The translations under genes and the position numbers were made by a program. A DNA stretch of 64,000 nt. Origin: Acidihalobacter aeolianus (GTDB lineage Bacteria; Pseudomonadota; Gammaproteobacteria; DSM-5130; Acidihalobacteraceae). The stretch is from contig NZ_CP017448.1 of assembly GCF_001753165.1 (NCBI RefSeq), positions 2,436,462-2,500,461 on the forward strand, given 5' to 3'. The notes beneath the pieces were generated by a model that saw only the letters and a list, made by a program, of their open reading frames with translations, searched no databases and was not told the origin of the DNA. Of this stretch, positions 41,608 through 56,669 are shown piece after piece (position 1 is the stretch's first letter; every line of letters begins with the position of its first letter).

Positions 41608-42153
41608 TCAGGTCCTGAACGGGAAGTTGAAGGCTTCGAGCAATGCGCGCGCTTCATCGTCCGTTTTTGCACTGGTGGTGATTACGATGTCCATGCCACG
41701 CAGTGCATCGATCTTGTCGTAATCGATCTCCGGAAAAATGATCTGTTCCTTGATACCCATGCTGTAATTGCCGCGCCCATCGAAGGAACGGGGGTTCATG
41801 CCACGAAAGTCACGCACACGCGGCAGTGCAATCGAGATCAGTCGATCGAAAAACTCGTACATCCGTTCGCGACGAAGGGTCAGCTTGGCGCCGATCGGCC
41901 AGCCATCACGAATCTTGAAACCCGCGACCGACTTGCGCGCCAGGGTAGGCACACCCTTCTGACCCGCGATCAAAGACAGGTCGCTCAGTGCGTTTTCGAT
42001 GATCTTCTTGTCGGAAACGGCCTCACCCAAACCCATGTTCAGGGTGATTTTCTCGATCCGCGGCACCTGCATGACGCTTGTGTAGCCGAACCGACTCATC
42101 AAGGCCGGGACGACCTTTTCCTGGTAATGATCTTTCAACCTGGGCATTGCCAT
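41608..42153 (-). CDS. rplE: 50S ribosomal protein L5
   Basis: 181 residues (E. coli 179). Binds 5S rRNA and contacts P-site tRNA. Diagnostic parts are [39 protein letters not shown] and the C-terminal [20 protein letters not shown]. In E. coli the S8 repressor site lies near its start; I could not establish it here. It is 5 nt after rplX. Confidence 0.98.
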   Translation of the reverse strand: MAMPRLKDHYQEKVVPALMSRFGYTSVMQVPRIEKITLNMGLGEAVSDKKIIENALSDLSLIAGQKGVPTLARKSVAGFKIRDGWPIGAKLTLRRERMYEFFDRLISIALPRVRDFRGMNPRSFDGRGNYSMGIKEQIIFPEIDYDKIDALRGMDIVITTSAKTDDEARALLEAFNFPFRT

Positions 42154-42158
42154 GTACC

Positions 42159-42476
42159 TTACGCGTCCACAACTTCATTGTTGGACTTGAAGTAGCGGAC
42201 CTTACGTCCGTCATCAAGCACCCTGTAGCCGACCCGATCACCTTTGCCAGTGGCCGGGTTGTATAGCATCACGTTCGAGGCCTCGATGGCGGCCTCACGT
42301 TCTACGATGCCACCTTGCGCACCCGTCTGCGGATTCCCACGCTGATGCTTCTTGATCAAATTCACGTTCTGGACGAGGAGTTTGCCGTTCGGCAGCACGC
42401 GCAACACGGTACCGCGCCGGCCTTTGTCCTTGCCCGCGATGATCGTGACATCGTCACCCTTGCGAATTCTCTGCAT
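42159..42476 (-). CDS. rplX: 50S ribosomal protein L24
   Basis: 105 residues (E. coli 104). An assembly-initiating large-subunit protein. It has the N-terminal KOW motif [20 protein letters not shown] and the segment [19 protein letters not shown]. Starts at the ATG 42476, 16 nt after rplN. Confidence 0.98.
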   Translation of the reverse strand: MQRIRKGDDVTIIAGKDKGRRGTVLRVLPNGKLLVQNVNLIKKHQRGNPQTGAQGGIVEREAAIEASNVMLYNPATGKGDRVGYRVLDDGRKVRYFKSNNEVVDA

Positions 42477-42492
42477 GACACCAAACCTCTGA

Positions 42493-42861
42493 TCAAAGCA
42501 CTTCGGGTGCGAGCGAAATAATCTTCATGAAACGCTCCGAGCGCAATTCACGCGTGACCGGCCCGAAAATACGGGTCCCGATCGGCTGGTGCTGGTTGTT
42601 GAGCAGCACCGCAGCGTTCTTGTCGAAACGGATCTTCGAACCGTCGGGACGACGTACACCATGCGCAGTGCGCACCACCACGGCGTTGTACACGTCACCC
42701 TTCTTGACCTTGCCGCGTGGAATAGCATCTTTCACGCTGACCTTGATCACGTCGCCGATTCCCGCGTAGCGTCGATGGGAGCCGCCAAGCACCTTGATGC
42801 ATTGCACCTTGCGCGCACCACTGTTGTCCGCGACTTCCAATACTGTTTGCATCTGAATCAT
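42493..42861 (-). CDS. rplN: 50S ribosomal protein L14
   Basis: 122 residues (E. coli 123). Lies at the subunit interface. Begins [20 protein letters not shown]; the signature [20 protein letters not shown] and the C-terminus [10 protein letters not shown] are present. It is 24 nt after rpsQ. Confidence 0.98.
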   Translation of the reverse strand: MIQMQTVLEVADNSGARKVQCIKVLGGSHRRYAGIGDVIKVSVKDAIPRGKVKKGDVYNAVVVRTAHGVRRPDGSKIRFDKNAAVLLNNQHQPIGTRIFGPVTRELRSERFMKIISLAPEVL

Positions 42862-42885
42862 GAGCTAAATTCCCAGTCCGTAGCC

Positions 42886-43149
42886 TTATTCGGGCGAACG
42901 CTCCACGACCTCGACCAGCGTCCAGCTCTTGGTGCGGGAGATCGGACGGCATTCCTGTATGCGCACCGTGTCTCCGGAACGAGCGCTGTTCTGCTCGTCG
43001 TGCACGTGCAGCTTGGTCGAGCGGCGGATGTACTTCCCATACACGGGATGCTTCACCATACGCTCGATCTGCACGGTCAACGTCTTGTCCATCTTGTCGC
43101 TGACCACACGTCCGACAACGGAACGCTGAACCTTGGCTGCTTCGCTCAT
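42886..43149 (-). CDS. rpsQ: 30S ribosomal protein S17
   Basis: 87 residues (E. coli 84). Primary 16S rRNA-binding protein with an OB-like fold. Diagnostic segments are [32 protein letters not shown] and the end [18 protein letters not shown]. Its ATG overlaps the rpmC stop by 4 nt (ATGA). Confidence 0.98.
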   Translation of the reverse strand: MSEAAKVQRSVVGRVVSDKMDKTLTVQIERMVKHPVYGKYIRRSTKLHVHDEQNSARSGDTVRIQECRPISRTKSWTLVEVVERSPE

Positions 43150-43349
43150 GCCGTCTTACCCGCTTTGTTCATTTCATTCAGCACGGTCTTGATCCGTGCA
43201 ATGTCCTTGCGTACCGCGTCAAACTGATGCGGCTTGGCCAACTGGCCGGTACCGCGCTGCATGCGCAGATTGAACTGCGCGCGGCGCAGCTCGACCAGCT
43301 CAGCGTTCAGTTCTTCGATGCTCTTTTCACGCAGTTGGGTCGCTTTCAT
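43146..43349 (-). CDS. rpmC: 50S ribosomal protein L29
   Basis: 67 residues from the ATG at 43349, which overlaps the rplP stop by one base; a GTG one codon earlier is possible. L29 lies at the exit tunnel next to L23. [20 protein letters not shown] and the [20 protein letters not shown] segment are diagnostic. Confidence 0.96.
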   Translation of the reverse strand: MKATQLREKSIEELNAELVELRRAQFNLRMQRGTGQLAKPHQFDAVRKDIARIKTVLNEMNKAGKTA

Positions 43350-43762
43350 CACATCACCGTCCTGCTGACAACCGTCGTCTTGATCGGCAGTTTGGCTGCA
43401 GCGAGGCGAAATGCTTCGCGTGCCACTTCTTCCGACACACCTTCCATCTCGTAAAGCACGCGACCGGGGAGGATCTTCGCCACCCAGTATTCAACGTTGC
43501 CTTTACCGCTACCCATACGTACTTCAAGCGGCTTCTTGGTCACCGGCACATCGGGGAATACCCGTATCCAGATCTTTCCACCGCGCTTGATGTGGCGCGT
43601 CATGGCGCGACGCGCAGCCTCGATCTGACGCGCCGTGATACGGCCGCGATCGAGTGCCTTCAGGCCGTATTCTCCGAAACTGACCTTATCGCCGACCGTA
43701 GCAAGACCGTTGTTACGGCCTTTGAACTGCTTACGGTACTTGGTTCTTTTGGGCTGCAGCAT
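43349..43762 (-). CDS. rplP: 50S ribosomal protein L16
   Basis: 137 residues (E. coli 136). Sits near the A site and stabilises tRNA. Begins [20 protein letters not shown]; it contains the [14 protein letters not shown] motif and [20 protein letters not shown]. It is 10 nt after rpsC. Confidence 0.98.
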   Translation of the reverse strand: MLQPKRTKYRKQFKGRNNGLATVGDKVSFGEYGLKALDRGRITARQIEAARRAMTRHIKRGGKIWIRVFPDVPVTKKPLEVRMGSGKGNVEYWVAKILPGRVLYEMEGVSEEVAREAFRLAAAKLPIKTTVVSRTVM

Positions 43763-43772
43763 GCCTCACTCC

Positions 43773-44450
43773 TCAACTCGCCGCCTGGCGCGATTCGGCG
43801 CGCTCGGCACCCGGCCCGAATACGTCGCCCTTATAAATCCACACCTTGATACCGATGACACCGTAGGTCGTGTGCGCTTCGGCGAAGCCGTAGTCAATAT
43901 CAGCTCGCAGCGTATGCAGTGGCACACGCCCTTCGCGATACATTTCCGAACGCGCGATTTCAGCGCCGTTCAGTCGACCGCCGACGTTAACCTTGACACC
44001 CATCGCACCGAGCCGCATCGCATTGCTGACCGCGCGGCGCATGGCCCGACGGAACATGATTCGGCGCTCCAGCTGTTGTGCGATGCCTTCTGCCACGAGT
44101 TGCGCATCCACTTCGGGCTTACGTACCTCTTCGATGTTGACCTTGACGCTGTTCACGTCCAGCCCCATCTTGGCAGCCACTTCGCGGCGCAAGTTCTCGA
44201 TGTCCTCGCCCTTCTTGCCGATCACGATACCGGGCCGCGCGGTATGGATCGTCACCACGGCTGCACGCGCCGGGCGTTCGATCTGAATACGGCTGACCGA
44301 GGCATGCGCGAGCTTTTTCTTGATGAAGTCGCGTACCACGATATCGTTGTTCAGCAGGTCGGCGTACTGGTAGCCCTGTGCGTACCACTTGGACGTCCAG
44401 TCGCTGGATATACCCAGACGGAAGCCAACCGGATGAATTTTCTGTCCCAT
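43773..44450 (-). CDS. rpsC: 30S ribosomal protein S3
   Basis: 225 residues (E. coli 233). Forms part of the mRNA entry tunnel. The N-terminus is [20 protein letters not shown]; the KH domain has [20 protein letters not shown]. The C-terminal domain has [20 protein letters not shown]. Its ATG overlaps the rplV stop by one base (TAATG). Confidence 0.98.
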   Translation of the reverse strand: MGQKIHPVGFRLGISSDWTSKWYAQGYQYADLLNNDIVVRDFIKKKLAHASVSRIQIERPARAAVVTIHTARPGIVIGKKGEDIENLRREVAAKMGLDVNSVKVNIEEVRKPEVDAQLVAEGIAQQLERRIMFRRAMRRAVSNAMRLGAMGVKVNVGGRLNGAEIARSEMYREGRVPLHTLRADIDYGFAEAHTTYGVIGIKVWIYKGDVFGPGAERAESRQAAS

Positions 44451-44794
44451 TAATTGTTCCTCGCGCGGTCGCCCACCATCACCGTAATGTGACTGGTGCG
44501 CTTCAAGATGCGGTTGCCACGACCTTTAGCGCGTGCATGCATGCGCTTGAGCGTTGGGCCCTCGTCTACAAAGACGCGGCTGACCTTAAGTTCATCGACG
44601 TCGGCGCCTTCATTGTGCTCGGCATTAGCCACTGCGGACTCCAGCACCTTACGGATCATCCCGGCAGCCTTCTTCTCACTGAAGGTGAGCAGCTGGAGCG
44701 CCTTCTCAACCGGCATACCACGCACCTGGTCCGCAACCAGACGTGCCTTCTGCGGCGAAATCCGCGCGAACTTCAATTTGGCAGCGACTTCCAT
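44450..44794 (-). CDS. rplV: 50S ribosomal protein L22
   Basis: 114 residues (E. coli 110). Its beta-hairpin lines the exit tunnel. Begins [20 protein letters not shown], and the hairpin tip [20 protein letters not shown] shows no macrolide-resistance type deletion by eye. It is 11 nt after rpsS. Confidence 0.98.
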   Translation of the reverse strand: MEVAAKLKFARISPQKARLVADQVRGMPVEKALQLLTFSEKKAAGMIRKVLESAVANAEHNEGADVDELKVSRVFVDEGPTLKRMHARAKGRGNRILKRTSHITVMVGDRARNN

Positions 44795-44805
44795 CTGAAA
44801 CCTCT

Positions 44806-45078
44806 TTACTTGGCCTTCTTATTGGCCACATGTCCCTTGAAGGTGCGCGTGGCAGCGAATTCACCGAGCTTGTGGCCCACCATGTTTTCGCTGACGAGCA
44901 CTGGTACGTGCTGGCGCCCGTTGTGCACAGCGATGGTCAATCCGACCATCTGCGGCAGAATCATCGAGCGGCGCGACCAGGTCTTGATCGGACGACGCGA
45001 GTTCGAGGCAACCGCCTCGTCCACCTTCTTGATCAGGTGATGGTCCACGAAAGGACCTTTTTTGATTGAACGCGGCAC
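44806..45078 (-). CDS. rpsS: 30S ribosomal protein S19
   Basis: 90 residues (E. coli 92). Binds at the small-subunit head with S13. It starts with GTG at 45078 ([19 protein letters not shown]); no ATG fits. [20 protein letters not shown] and [16 protein letters not shown] are diagnostic. It is 11 nt after rplB. Confidence 0.98.
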   Translation of the reverse strand: MPRSIKKGPFVDHHLIKKVDEAVASNSRRPIKTWSRRSMILPQMVGLTIAVHNGRQHVPVLVSENMVGHKLGEFAATRTFKGHVANKKAK

Positions 45079-45089
45079 TGTGCTACCCC

Positions 45090-45914
45090 TTACTTCCGGT
45101 TCCGACGGCGGACGATAAGCTTATCGGTCCGCTTGTTGTTACGCGTCTTGTATCCCTTGGTAGGCACACCCCAGGGCGTTACCGGGTGCTTACCGAAGTT
45201 ACGCCCCTCACCACCGCCATGCGGGTGATCGACCGGGTTCATCGCGGTACCGCGCACGGTCGGGCGAATACCCAGCCAGCGCTTCGCGCCCGCCTTACCA
45301 AACTTGCGCAGGTTATGCTCTGAGTTGCCAACCTCACCCACAGTCGCACGGCATTCCGCTTGCACCTTGCGCATTTCGCCAGAGCGCAGGCGTAGCGTCG
45401 CGTAGGCGCCTTCACGGGCAACGATCTGTGCACTGGCACCCGCTGAGCGGGCCAATTGGGCACCTTTGCCCGGGCGCATTTCGATGCAGTGCACGGTGGT
45501 GCCGACCGGGATCGAGCGCAGCTCAAGAGTATTGCCAGGCTTGATCGGCGCGCCGGGGCCGGACATGACTTCATCACCCACCGTCAACCCCTTGGGTGCG
45601 ATGATGTAACGGCGCTCACCATCGCGATAAAGCACCAGCGCGATGTTCGCACTACGATTCGGATCATACTCGAGTCGCTCGACACGGGCCGGGATACCAT
45701 CCTTCTGGCGACGGAAATCCACCAGACGGTAATGGCGTTTGTGGCCACCGCCGACGTGACGCTGAGTGACGCGGCCAAGATTATTCCGGCCGCCGGATTT
45801 CGACTTGCTTTCCACAAGCCCGGCATAAGGTGCGCCCTTGTGCAGGGCCTCACGCGTGATGCGAACGTGGAAGCGTCGGCCCGCGGAAGTAGGTTTGGAC
45901 TTGACGATAGCCAT
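45090..45914 (-). CDS. rplB: 50S ribosomal protein L2
   Basis: 274 residues (E. coli 273). Required for subunit association and peptidyl-transferase centre assembly. Begins [19 protein letters not shown]. The conserved [20 protein letters not shown] and the C-terminal [20 protein letters not shown], carrying the functionally important histidine, are intact. It is 11 nt after rplW. Confidence 0.98.
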   Translation of the reverse strand: MAIVKSKPTSAGRRFHVRITREALHKGAPYAGLVESKSKSGGRNNLGRVTQRHVGGGHKRHYRLVDFRRQKDGIPARVERLEYDPNRSANIALVLYRDGERRYIIAPKGLTVGDEVMSGPGAPIKPGNTLELRSIPVGTTVHCIEMRPGKGAQLARSAGASAQIVAREGAYATLRLRSGEMRKVQAECRATVGEVGNSEHNLRKFGKAGAKRWLGIRPTVRGTAMNPVDHPHGGGEGRNFGKHPVTPWGVPTKGYKTRNNKRTDKLIVRRRNRK

Positions 45915-45925
45915 GACTGATCCCT

Positions 45926-46222
45926 TTACTCGGCGCCGCCGATTTCGATGTCGCTGCCTTCACGCAGCGTTACATAGGCCTTGCGCAGATCGTTACGTTT
46001 GCCCGGACGCCGACCGAACATCTTTCGCTTGCCTTTGATGTTGACGACGCGCACGTTTTCCACACCAACCCCGAACAATGCCTCGACGGCCTTGCGAATC
46101 TCGAGCTTGGTGGCGTCAGGCAGCACCTTGAAGACGTGTTGACGGGCGTCCTCAGCCAGCAAGGTCGCCTTTTCCGACACATGCGGCGCCACAAGAATCT
46201 GTAACAAACGGTCCTGGTTCAT
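45926..46222 (-). CDS. rplW: 50S ribosomal protein L23
   Basis: 98 residues (E. coli 100) from the ATG at 46222, which overlaps the rplD stop (ATGA); a GTG three codons upstream is rejected. L23 docks trigger factor and SRP at the tunnel exit. [20 protein letters not shown] and [19 protein letters not shown] are diagnostic. Confidence 0.97.
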   Translation of the reverse strand: MNQDRLLQILVAPHVSEKATLLAEDARQHVFKVLPDATKLEIRKAVEALFGVGVENVRVVNIKGKRKMFGRRPGKRNDLRKAYVTLREGSDIEIGGAE

Positions 46223-46824
46223 GCCAGCCACTCCTCAATCTGCTTGAGCGCCGCGGCTTCGATCACGATCTTTTCGTGGCCGACCAGTCTCACCGGATCC
46301 AGCCCAGGCACATCGGTAACATCGACGTGCGGCACGTTACGCGACGCCAGCCACAGGCTTTCGTTGGCCTCAGCGACGATAATCAGCGCGTTACGCGGGG
46401 CAATACCGTCGAGTGTCGCCAGGAAAAGCTTGGTCTTGGGCTCATCGACAGAAAAGCGCTCGACAACGATCAGGCGATCTTGACGCAGCAACTCGGAGAA
46501 GATGGAACGCATTGCGGCGCGGTACATCTTCTTGTTGAGCTTTTGCGCATAGCTGCGCGGCTTTGCGGCGAACGCACGTGCACCGCCACGCCACAACGGG
46601 CTACGAATACTACCGGCCCGGGCGCGACCACTACCCTTCTGACGCCATGGCTTGATACCGCCACCGCTCACTTCTGAGCGGGACTTCTGCGCCTTGGTTC
46701 CAGCGCGCCCGCCCGCCATGTAAGCCACGACCGCCTGATGTACCAGCGACTCATTGAAGTCGCGACCGAACAGGTTGTCGGAAACCGCTACGGCCGTACC
46801 GCTTCCGTGTATCTGCAAATCCAT
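46219..46824 (-). CDS. rplD: 50S ribosomal protein L4
   Basis: 201 residues from the ATG at 46824, the exact E. coli length, with GGG nine bases upstream. An ATG at 46830 adds two residues and overlaps the rplC stop. L4 lines the exit tunnel and in E. coli also regulates the S10 operon. [40 protein letters not shown] and [20 protein letters not shown] are diagnostic. Confidence 0.96.
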   Translation of the reverse strand: MDLQIHGSGTAVAVSDNLFGRDFNESLVHQAVVAYMAGGRAGTKAQKSRSEVSGGGIKPWRQKGSGRARAGSIRSPLWRGGARAFAAKPRSYAQKLNKKMYRAAMRSIFSELLRQDRLIVVERFSVDEPKTKLFLATLDGIAPRNALIIVAEANESLWLASRNVPHVDVTDVPGLDPVRLVGHEKIVIEAAALKQIEEWLA

Positions 46825-46829
46825 AGTCA

Positions 46830-47474
46830 TCAACCCTTTTGCTTGACCGCGGGCTTGACGATGACATCGCCACCGACGGCGCCCGGTACGGAACCCTTGA
46901 TCAGGATCAGATTGCGCTCGGTATCGACGCGCACGACCTGCAGGTTCTGCGTCGTCACGCGCACGTTACCCATATGGCCGGCCATCTTTTTGCCTTTGAA
47001 AACACGTCCAGGAGTCTGGTTCTGACCGATTGAACCCGGCGCACGATGCGACAGCGAGTTACCGTGGGTACGGTCCTGGCCGCTGAAATTATGACGCTTA
47101 ATAACGCCAGCGAAACCCTTGCCCTTACTCACTGCGGTGACGTCAACGGATTGTCCCTCGGCGAAACGCTCCACAGTGATCTCGCTGCCAGGCGCAAACC
47201 CGCCCAGCTCGTCCGCAGCCACGCGTGACTCCCAAAGCCCGCGGCCAGCCACGACATTTGCCTTGGCAAAGTGCCCCGCCATCGGCTTGTTTACGCGCGA
47301 GGATTTGCGTTCACCGACCGTAACCTGGATCGCATCGTAGCCATCGATTTCCGAAGACTTCACCTGCGTCACACGGTTCGGCTCCGCCTCGATGACGGTC
47401 ACCGGCACGGATTCACCGCCCTCGGTGAACACGCGCGTCATACCCAGTTTGCGCCCAACCAATCCGATAGACAT
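46830..47474 (-). CDS. rplC: 50S ribosomal protein L3
   Basis: 214 residues from the ATG at 47474 ([20 protein letters not shown]), preceded by GAGGTG. The longer open frame begins inside the intergenic hairpin and is not supported. L3 is an assembly initiator reaching into the peptidyl-transferase centre. [20 protein letters not shown] and [20 protein letters not shown] are diagnostic. It lies 125 nt after rpsJ, an unusually long gap for this cluster. Confidence 0.97.
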   Translation of the reverse strand: MSIGLVGRKLGMTRVFTEGGESVPVTVIEAEPNRVTQVKSSEIDGYDAIQVTVGERKSSRVNKPMAGHFAKANVVAGRGLWESRVAADELGGFAPGSEITVERFAEGQSVDVTAVSKGKGFAGVIKRHNFSGQDRTHGNSLSHRAPGSIGQNQTPGRVFKGKKMAGHMGNVRVTTQNLQVVRVDTERNLILIKGSVPGAVGGDVIVKPAVKQKG

Positions 47475-47535
47475 CACCACACCTCTGTACCCATCTGCCG
47501 ACAGCCGCAAGGCCATTGGCGCAAGCGCCTGACAA

Positions 47536-47567
47536 CGCGGCCCGACACTCAATCATGTCGGGCCGCG
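47536..47567 (-). other. 12-bp perfect hairpin between rpsJ and rplC
   Basis: CGCGGCCCGACA (47536-47547) pairs with TGTCGGGCCGCG (47556-47567) around an 8-nt loop. No T run follows. It would be at the 5' end of a transcript from the candidate promoter just upstream. Confidence 0.6.
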
Positions 47568-47578
47568 GAAAGCCGTGC

Positions 47579-47607
47579 ATTATGACAGAAAAATGTTTTT
47601 TAGTTAA
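47579..47607 (-). promoter_or_regulatory. Candidate sigma-70 promoter before rplC
   Basis: Minus-strand TTAACT (47602-47607) and CATAAT (47579-47584) with 17 bp spacing, overlapping the rpsJ stop codon in a conspicuously AT-rich patch. Matches are 4/6 and 5/6. Confidence 0.38.
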
Positions 47608-47914
47608 GCCTGATTTGAACGTCCACGCCTGCCGCGAGATCTAGCTTCATCAACGCGTCGACCGTCTTGTCTGTCGGGTCGAGAATGTCCATCAGGCGCT
47701 TGTGCGTGCGGATCTCATACTGATCGCGCGCATCCTTGTTCACATGCGGCGAGATCAGAATCGTGAAGTTCTCCTTGCGCGTCGGCAGAGGGATCGGTCC
47801 CTTTACGCGCGCACCGGTCCGCTTCGCGGTTTCAACGATCTCGCTGGCCGAACGATCGATCAGGCGGTGATCGAAGGCCTTCAGGCGGATTCGAATTCTC
47901 TGACTGCTTGCCAT
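47600..47914 (-). CDS. rpsJ: 30S ribosomal protein S10
   Basis: 104 residues (E. coli 103) from the ATG at 47914 ([20 protein letters not shown]); the 15 extra upstream codons are non-homologous. S10 also serves as NusE in antitermination. [20 protein letters not shown] and [19 protein letters not shown] are diagnostic. It lies 69 nt after tuf, with an 8-bp GGCGCGGA/TCCGCGCC stem (47934-47957) in the gap. No E. coli-type S10 leader was seen. Confidence 0.97.
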   Translation of the reverse strand: MASSQRIRIRLKAFDHRLIDRSASEIVETAKRTGARVKGPIPLPTRKENFTILISPHVNKDARDQYEIRTHKRLMDILDPTDKTVDALMKLDLAAGVDVQIRLN

Positions 47915-47983
47915 TGCTTGCTTACTCCCTGGCGGCGCGGACTTGATGTTCCGCGCCAATTGTCGCTGCGCGCGAAGTACGAC

Positions 47984-49174
<1,191 letters not shown>

Positions 49175-49229
49175 GACTCTTACCTCTTCAAATCAATGTC
49201 TAAAATCAGTCCGATGCCGAATCGGCGGG

Positions 49230-51329
49230 TTACGATGCCTTCTTGATCACGGCCTCGGCGACATTGTTCGGCGCCTCGGCGTATTTCGAAAACTCCATCG
49301 AATAGGTCGCACGCCCCTGCGTCGCCGAACGCAGGTCGGTCGCGTAGCCGAACATTTCGGCCAGCGGCACCTCCGCGCGCACAATCTTGCCGGCTGGTGC
49401 GTCATCCATGCCTTGGACGAGACCGCGCCGACGATTCAGGTCGCCCATCACGTCACCCATGTAGTCTTCCGGGGTGACGACCTCGACCTTCATAATCGGT
49501 TCCAGCAGTGCCGGGTTGGCCTTCAGCGCGCCTTCCTTGAACGCCATGGAACCGGCGATCTTGAACGCCATTTCCGACGAGTCGACGTCATGGTATGAAC
49601 CATCGAACAGCGTCGCCTTGACGTCGACCATGGGGAATCCGGCCAGCACGCCATTCTGCAGCTGCTCCTGGATACCCTTGTCCACTGCCGGGATGTACTC
49701 CTTCGGGATCACGCCGCCGACAATCGCATTCTCAAATTCGTAACCGGTACCGCGCTCCAGGGGTTCGAGGCGAATCCAGACGTGACCGTACTGACCGCGG
49801 CCACCGGACTGGCGCACGAACTTGCCTTCCTGCTCGACCGACTTGCGAATCGCCTCGCGGTAGGCCACTTGCGGCGCACCGACGTTGGCCTCGACCTTGA
49901 ATTCACGTTTCATGCGGTCGACGATGATTTCGAGGTGCAGCTCACCCATGCCGGAAATGATCGTCTGACCGGATTCCTCATCGGTGCGCACTCGGAAGGA
50001 CGGATCTTCCTGCGCCAGCTTGGATAGAGCCAGACCCATTTTCTCCTGGTCGCCCTTGGTCTTGGGCTCGACCGCAACGGAGATCACGGGCTCGGGGAAT
50101 TCCATACGCTCCAGCGTGATCACGTTGTCGGTATCGCACAGCGTGTCACCGGTGGTCACATCCTTCAGACCCACCGCAGCCGCGATATCGCCAGCACGTA
50201 CTTCCTTGATCTCCTCACGGGAGTTGGCGTGCATCTGCAACAGACGTCCGATGCGCTCGCGCTTGCCCTTGACCGGGTTGTACACGGTATCGCCCGAATT
50301 CAGCACACCCGAATACACGCGGAAGAAGGTCAACGTACCGACATAGGGATCGGTCGCGATCTTGAACGCCAGCGCCGAGAACGGCTCGTCGTCGGTTGAA
50401 TGGCGCTCGGACTCCGTTTCCGCCGCGTCGTCCAGATGACCTTTGATCGAGGGCACGTCGGTCGGAGCCGGCATGAAATAGATGATCGAGTCGAGCATCG
50501 CCTGCACGCCCTTGTTCTTGAAGGCGGAACCACACATCGCAGGCACGATCTCGTTGGCCAGCGTGCGTTGACGCAGTCCGGCACGAATCTCCTCTTCGCT
50601 CAGATCGCCTTCCTCGAGGTACTTCTCCATCAGTTCCTCGGTCGCCTCGGCGACAGACTCCAGCATGTGCTCGCGCCACTCCTGACACAGATCCTGCATA
50701 TCCTCGGGGATATCGCGCGCCTCATAGGTCACGCCCATGTCTGCCTCGTTCCAGAAGATCGCCTTCATCCGGATCAGGTCGACCACGCCCTTGAAGTTTT
50801 CTTCAGCACCGATCGGCAGCTGGATCGGCACCGGGGTGGCGCCCAGACGGGTCTTGATCTGCTCGACCACGCGCAGGAAATTGGCGCCGGCGCGGTCCAT
50901 CTTGTTCACGAACGCCATCCGCGGCACGTGATACTTGTTGGCCTGACGCCACACCGTCTCGGACTGCGGCTCGACGCCGCCAACCGCGCAGAATACTGCG
51001 CAGGCGCCGTCCAGCACACGAAGCGAACGCTCCACCTCGATGGTGAAGTCCACGTGTCCGGGTGTATCGATGATATTGATGCGATGTTCCGGGAACTGCT
51101 TGTCCATCCCGTACCAGAAGCAGGTGGTCGCCGCCGACGTGATGGTGATGCCACGTTCCTGCTCCTGCTCCATCCAGTCCATGGTGGCAGCGCCGTCATG
51201 CACCTCGCCAATCTTGTGCGAAACGCCGGTGTAGAACAGGATGCGCTCGGTGGTCGTCGTCTTACCGGCATCGATGTGCGCCATGATGCCGATATTGCGG
51301 TACCGCTCGATGGGGGTTTTGCGTGGCAC
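49230..51329 (-). CDS. fusA: Elongation factor G
   Basis: 699 residues (E. coli 704). GTPase that drives translocation on the ribosome. It starts with GTG at 51329 ([20 protein letters not shown]). G1 is [16 protein letters not shown]3 DTPGHVDF, G4 NKMDRAGA. Domain IV contains [20 protein letters not shown] and [15 protein letters not shown]. It is 18 nt after rpsG. Confidence 0.98.
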   Translation of the reverse strand: MPRKTPIERYRNIGIMAHIDAGKTTTTERILFYTGVSHKIGEVHDGAATMDWMEQEQERGITITSAATTCFWYGMDKQFPEHRINIIDTPGHVDFTIEVERSLRVLDGACAVFCAVGGVEPQSETVWRQANKYHVPRMAFVNKMDRAGANFLRVVEQIKTRLGATPVPIQLPIGAEENFKGVVDLIRMKAIFWNEADMGVTYEARDIPEDMQDLCQEWREHMLESVAEATEELMEKYLEEGDLSEEEIRAGLRQRTLANEIVPAMCGSAFKNKGVQAMLDSIIYFMPAPTDVPSIKGHLDDAAETESERHSTDDEPFSALAFKIATDPYVGTLTFFRVYSGVLNSGDTVYNPVKGKRERIGRLLQMHANSREEIKEVRAGDIAAAVGLKDVTTGDTLCDTDNVITLERMEFPEPVISVAVEPKTKGDQEKMGLALSKLAQEDPSFRVRTDEESGQTIISGMGELHLEIIVDRMKREFKVEANVGAPQVAYREAIRKSVEQEGKFVRQSGGRGQYGHVWIRLEPLERGTGYEFENAIVGGVIPKEYIPAVDKGIQEQLQNGVLAGFPMVDVKATLFDGSYHDVDSSEMAFKIAGSMAFKEGALKANPALLEPIMKVEVVTPEDYMGDVMGDLNRRRGLVQGMDDAPAGKIVRAEVPLAEMFGYATDLRSATQGRATYSMEFSKYAEAPNNVAEAVIKKAS

Positions 51330-51347
51330 TGTGGTATACCTCTGCGC

Positions 51348-51833
<486 letters not shown>

Positions 51834-51860
51834 CTAAACGTTAACAGGGTTGACGCTGCA

Positions 51861-52235
51861 TCAGGCCTTCGGGCGCTTGGCGCCGTACTTGGAGCGCGCC
51901 TGGCGGCGTTTCTGCACGCCCTGCGTATCCAGACTGCCGCGAACGGTGTGATAACGGACACCGGGAAGATCCTTGACGCGGCCGCCGCGGATCAGCACCA
52001 CCGAGTGCTCCTGAAGGTTGTGACCTTCACCGCCGATATAGCTACTGACCTCGAAACCACTGGTCAGGCGCACACGCGCAACCTTGCGCAGAGCCGAGTT
52101 CGGCTTTTTCGGCGTGGTCGTGTACACACGCGTGCAGACACCGCGACGCTGAGGACAGGCCTCAAGCGCAGGCACCTTGCTCTTTTCCTTTCTCTGTTTG
52201 CGCGGCTTGCGCACCAACTGGTTGATCGTAGCCAT
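51861..52235 (-). CDS. rpsL: 30S ribosomal protein S12
   Basis: 124 residues, as in E. coli. It has a decoding-accuracy role at the A site. The streptomycin-relevant lysines are wild type: [10 protein letters not shown] and [13 protein letters not shown]. It is the first gene after rpoC, with a near-consensus promoter about 70 nt upstream. Confidence 0.98.
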   Translation of the reverse strand: MATINQLVRKPRKQRKEKSKVPALEACPQRRGVCTRVYTTTPKKPNSALRKVARVRLTSGFEVSSYIGGEGHNLQEHSVVLIRGGRVKDLPGVRYHTVRGSLDTQGVQKRRQARSKYGAKRPKA

Positions 52236-52257
52236 CTTAAGCGGTTCTCCAACCCTT

Positions 52258-52293
52258 AAAACAAACGACAGGCCACGCAGCCGCGACCTGTCG
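52258..52293 (-). terminator. Terminator-like hairpin in the rpsL leader
   Basis: Minus-strand stem CGACAGG/CCTGTCG (52287-52293 with 52266-52272, 14-nt loop) followed by TTTGTTTT. It lies a few bases downstream of the expected start of the str promoter, so it could attenuate that transcript or end rpoBC transcription. Confidence 0.5.
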
Positions 52294-52304
52294 GAGGACG
52301 CGAG

Positions 52305-52333
52305 ATTTTAGTGACCCGCCCGCAGGGTGTCAA
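52305..52333 (-). promoter_or_regulatory. str-operon sigma-70 promoter
   Basis: Minus-strand TTGACA (52328-52333, 6/6) and TAAAAT (52305-52310, 5/6) with a 17-bp spacer, about 70 bp before the rpsL ATG. Best promoter match found in the window. Confidence 0.78.
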
Positions 52334-52349
52334 GGCAGCAGGCGGGTCA
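52312..52349 (-). terminator. Hairpin just after rpoC, enclosing the str -35 box
   Basis: TGACCCGCC (52312-52320) pairs with GGCGGGTCA (52341-52349) around a 20-nt loop, eight bases past the rpoC stop. No T run follows. The TTGACA of the str promoter lies in the loop and its -10 abuts the stem. Confidence 0.45.
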
Positions 52350-52356
52350 TCTCGGG

Positions 52357-56595
<4,239 letters not shown>

Positions 56596-56669
56596 CGTCT
56601 TTGCTGCCTCGCAAAATCGTACAGTGCTGCCCTTGGCCGGGCGGACTCAGCCGCCCGGCAGCCGTACCG

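Noticed and set aside
49175-49229. tRNA genes between fusA and tuf
   Set aside because: The gap is only 55 nt and contains no cloverleaf.
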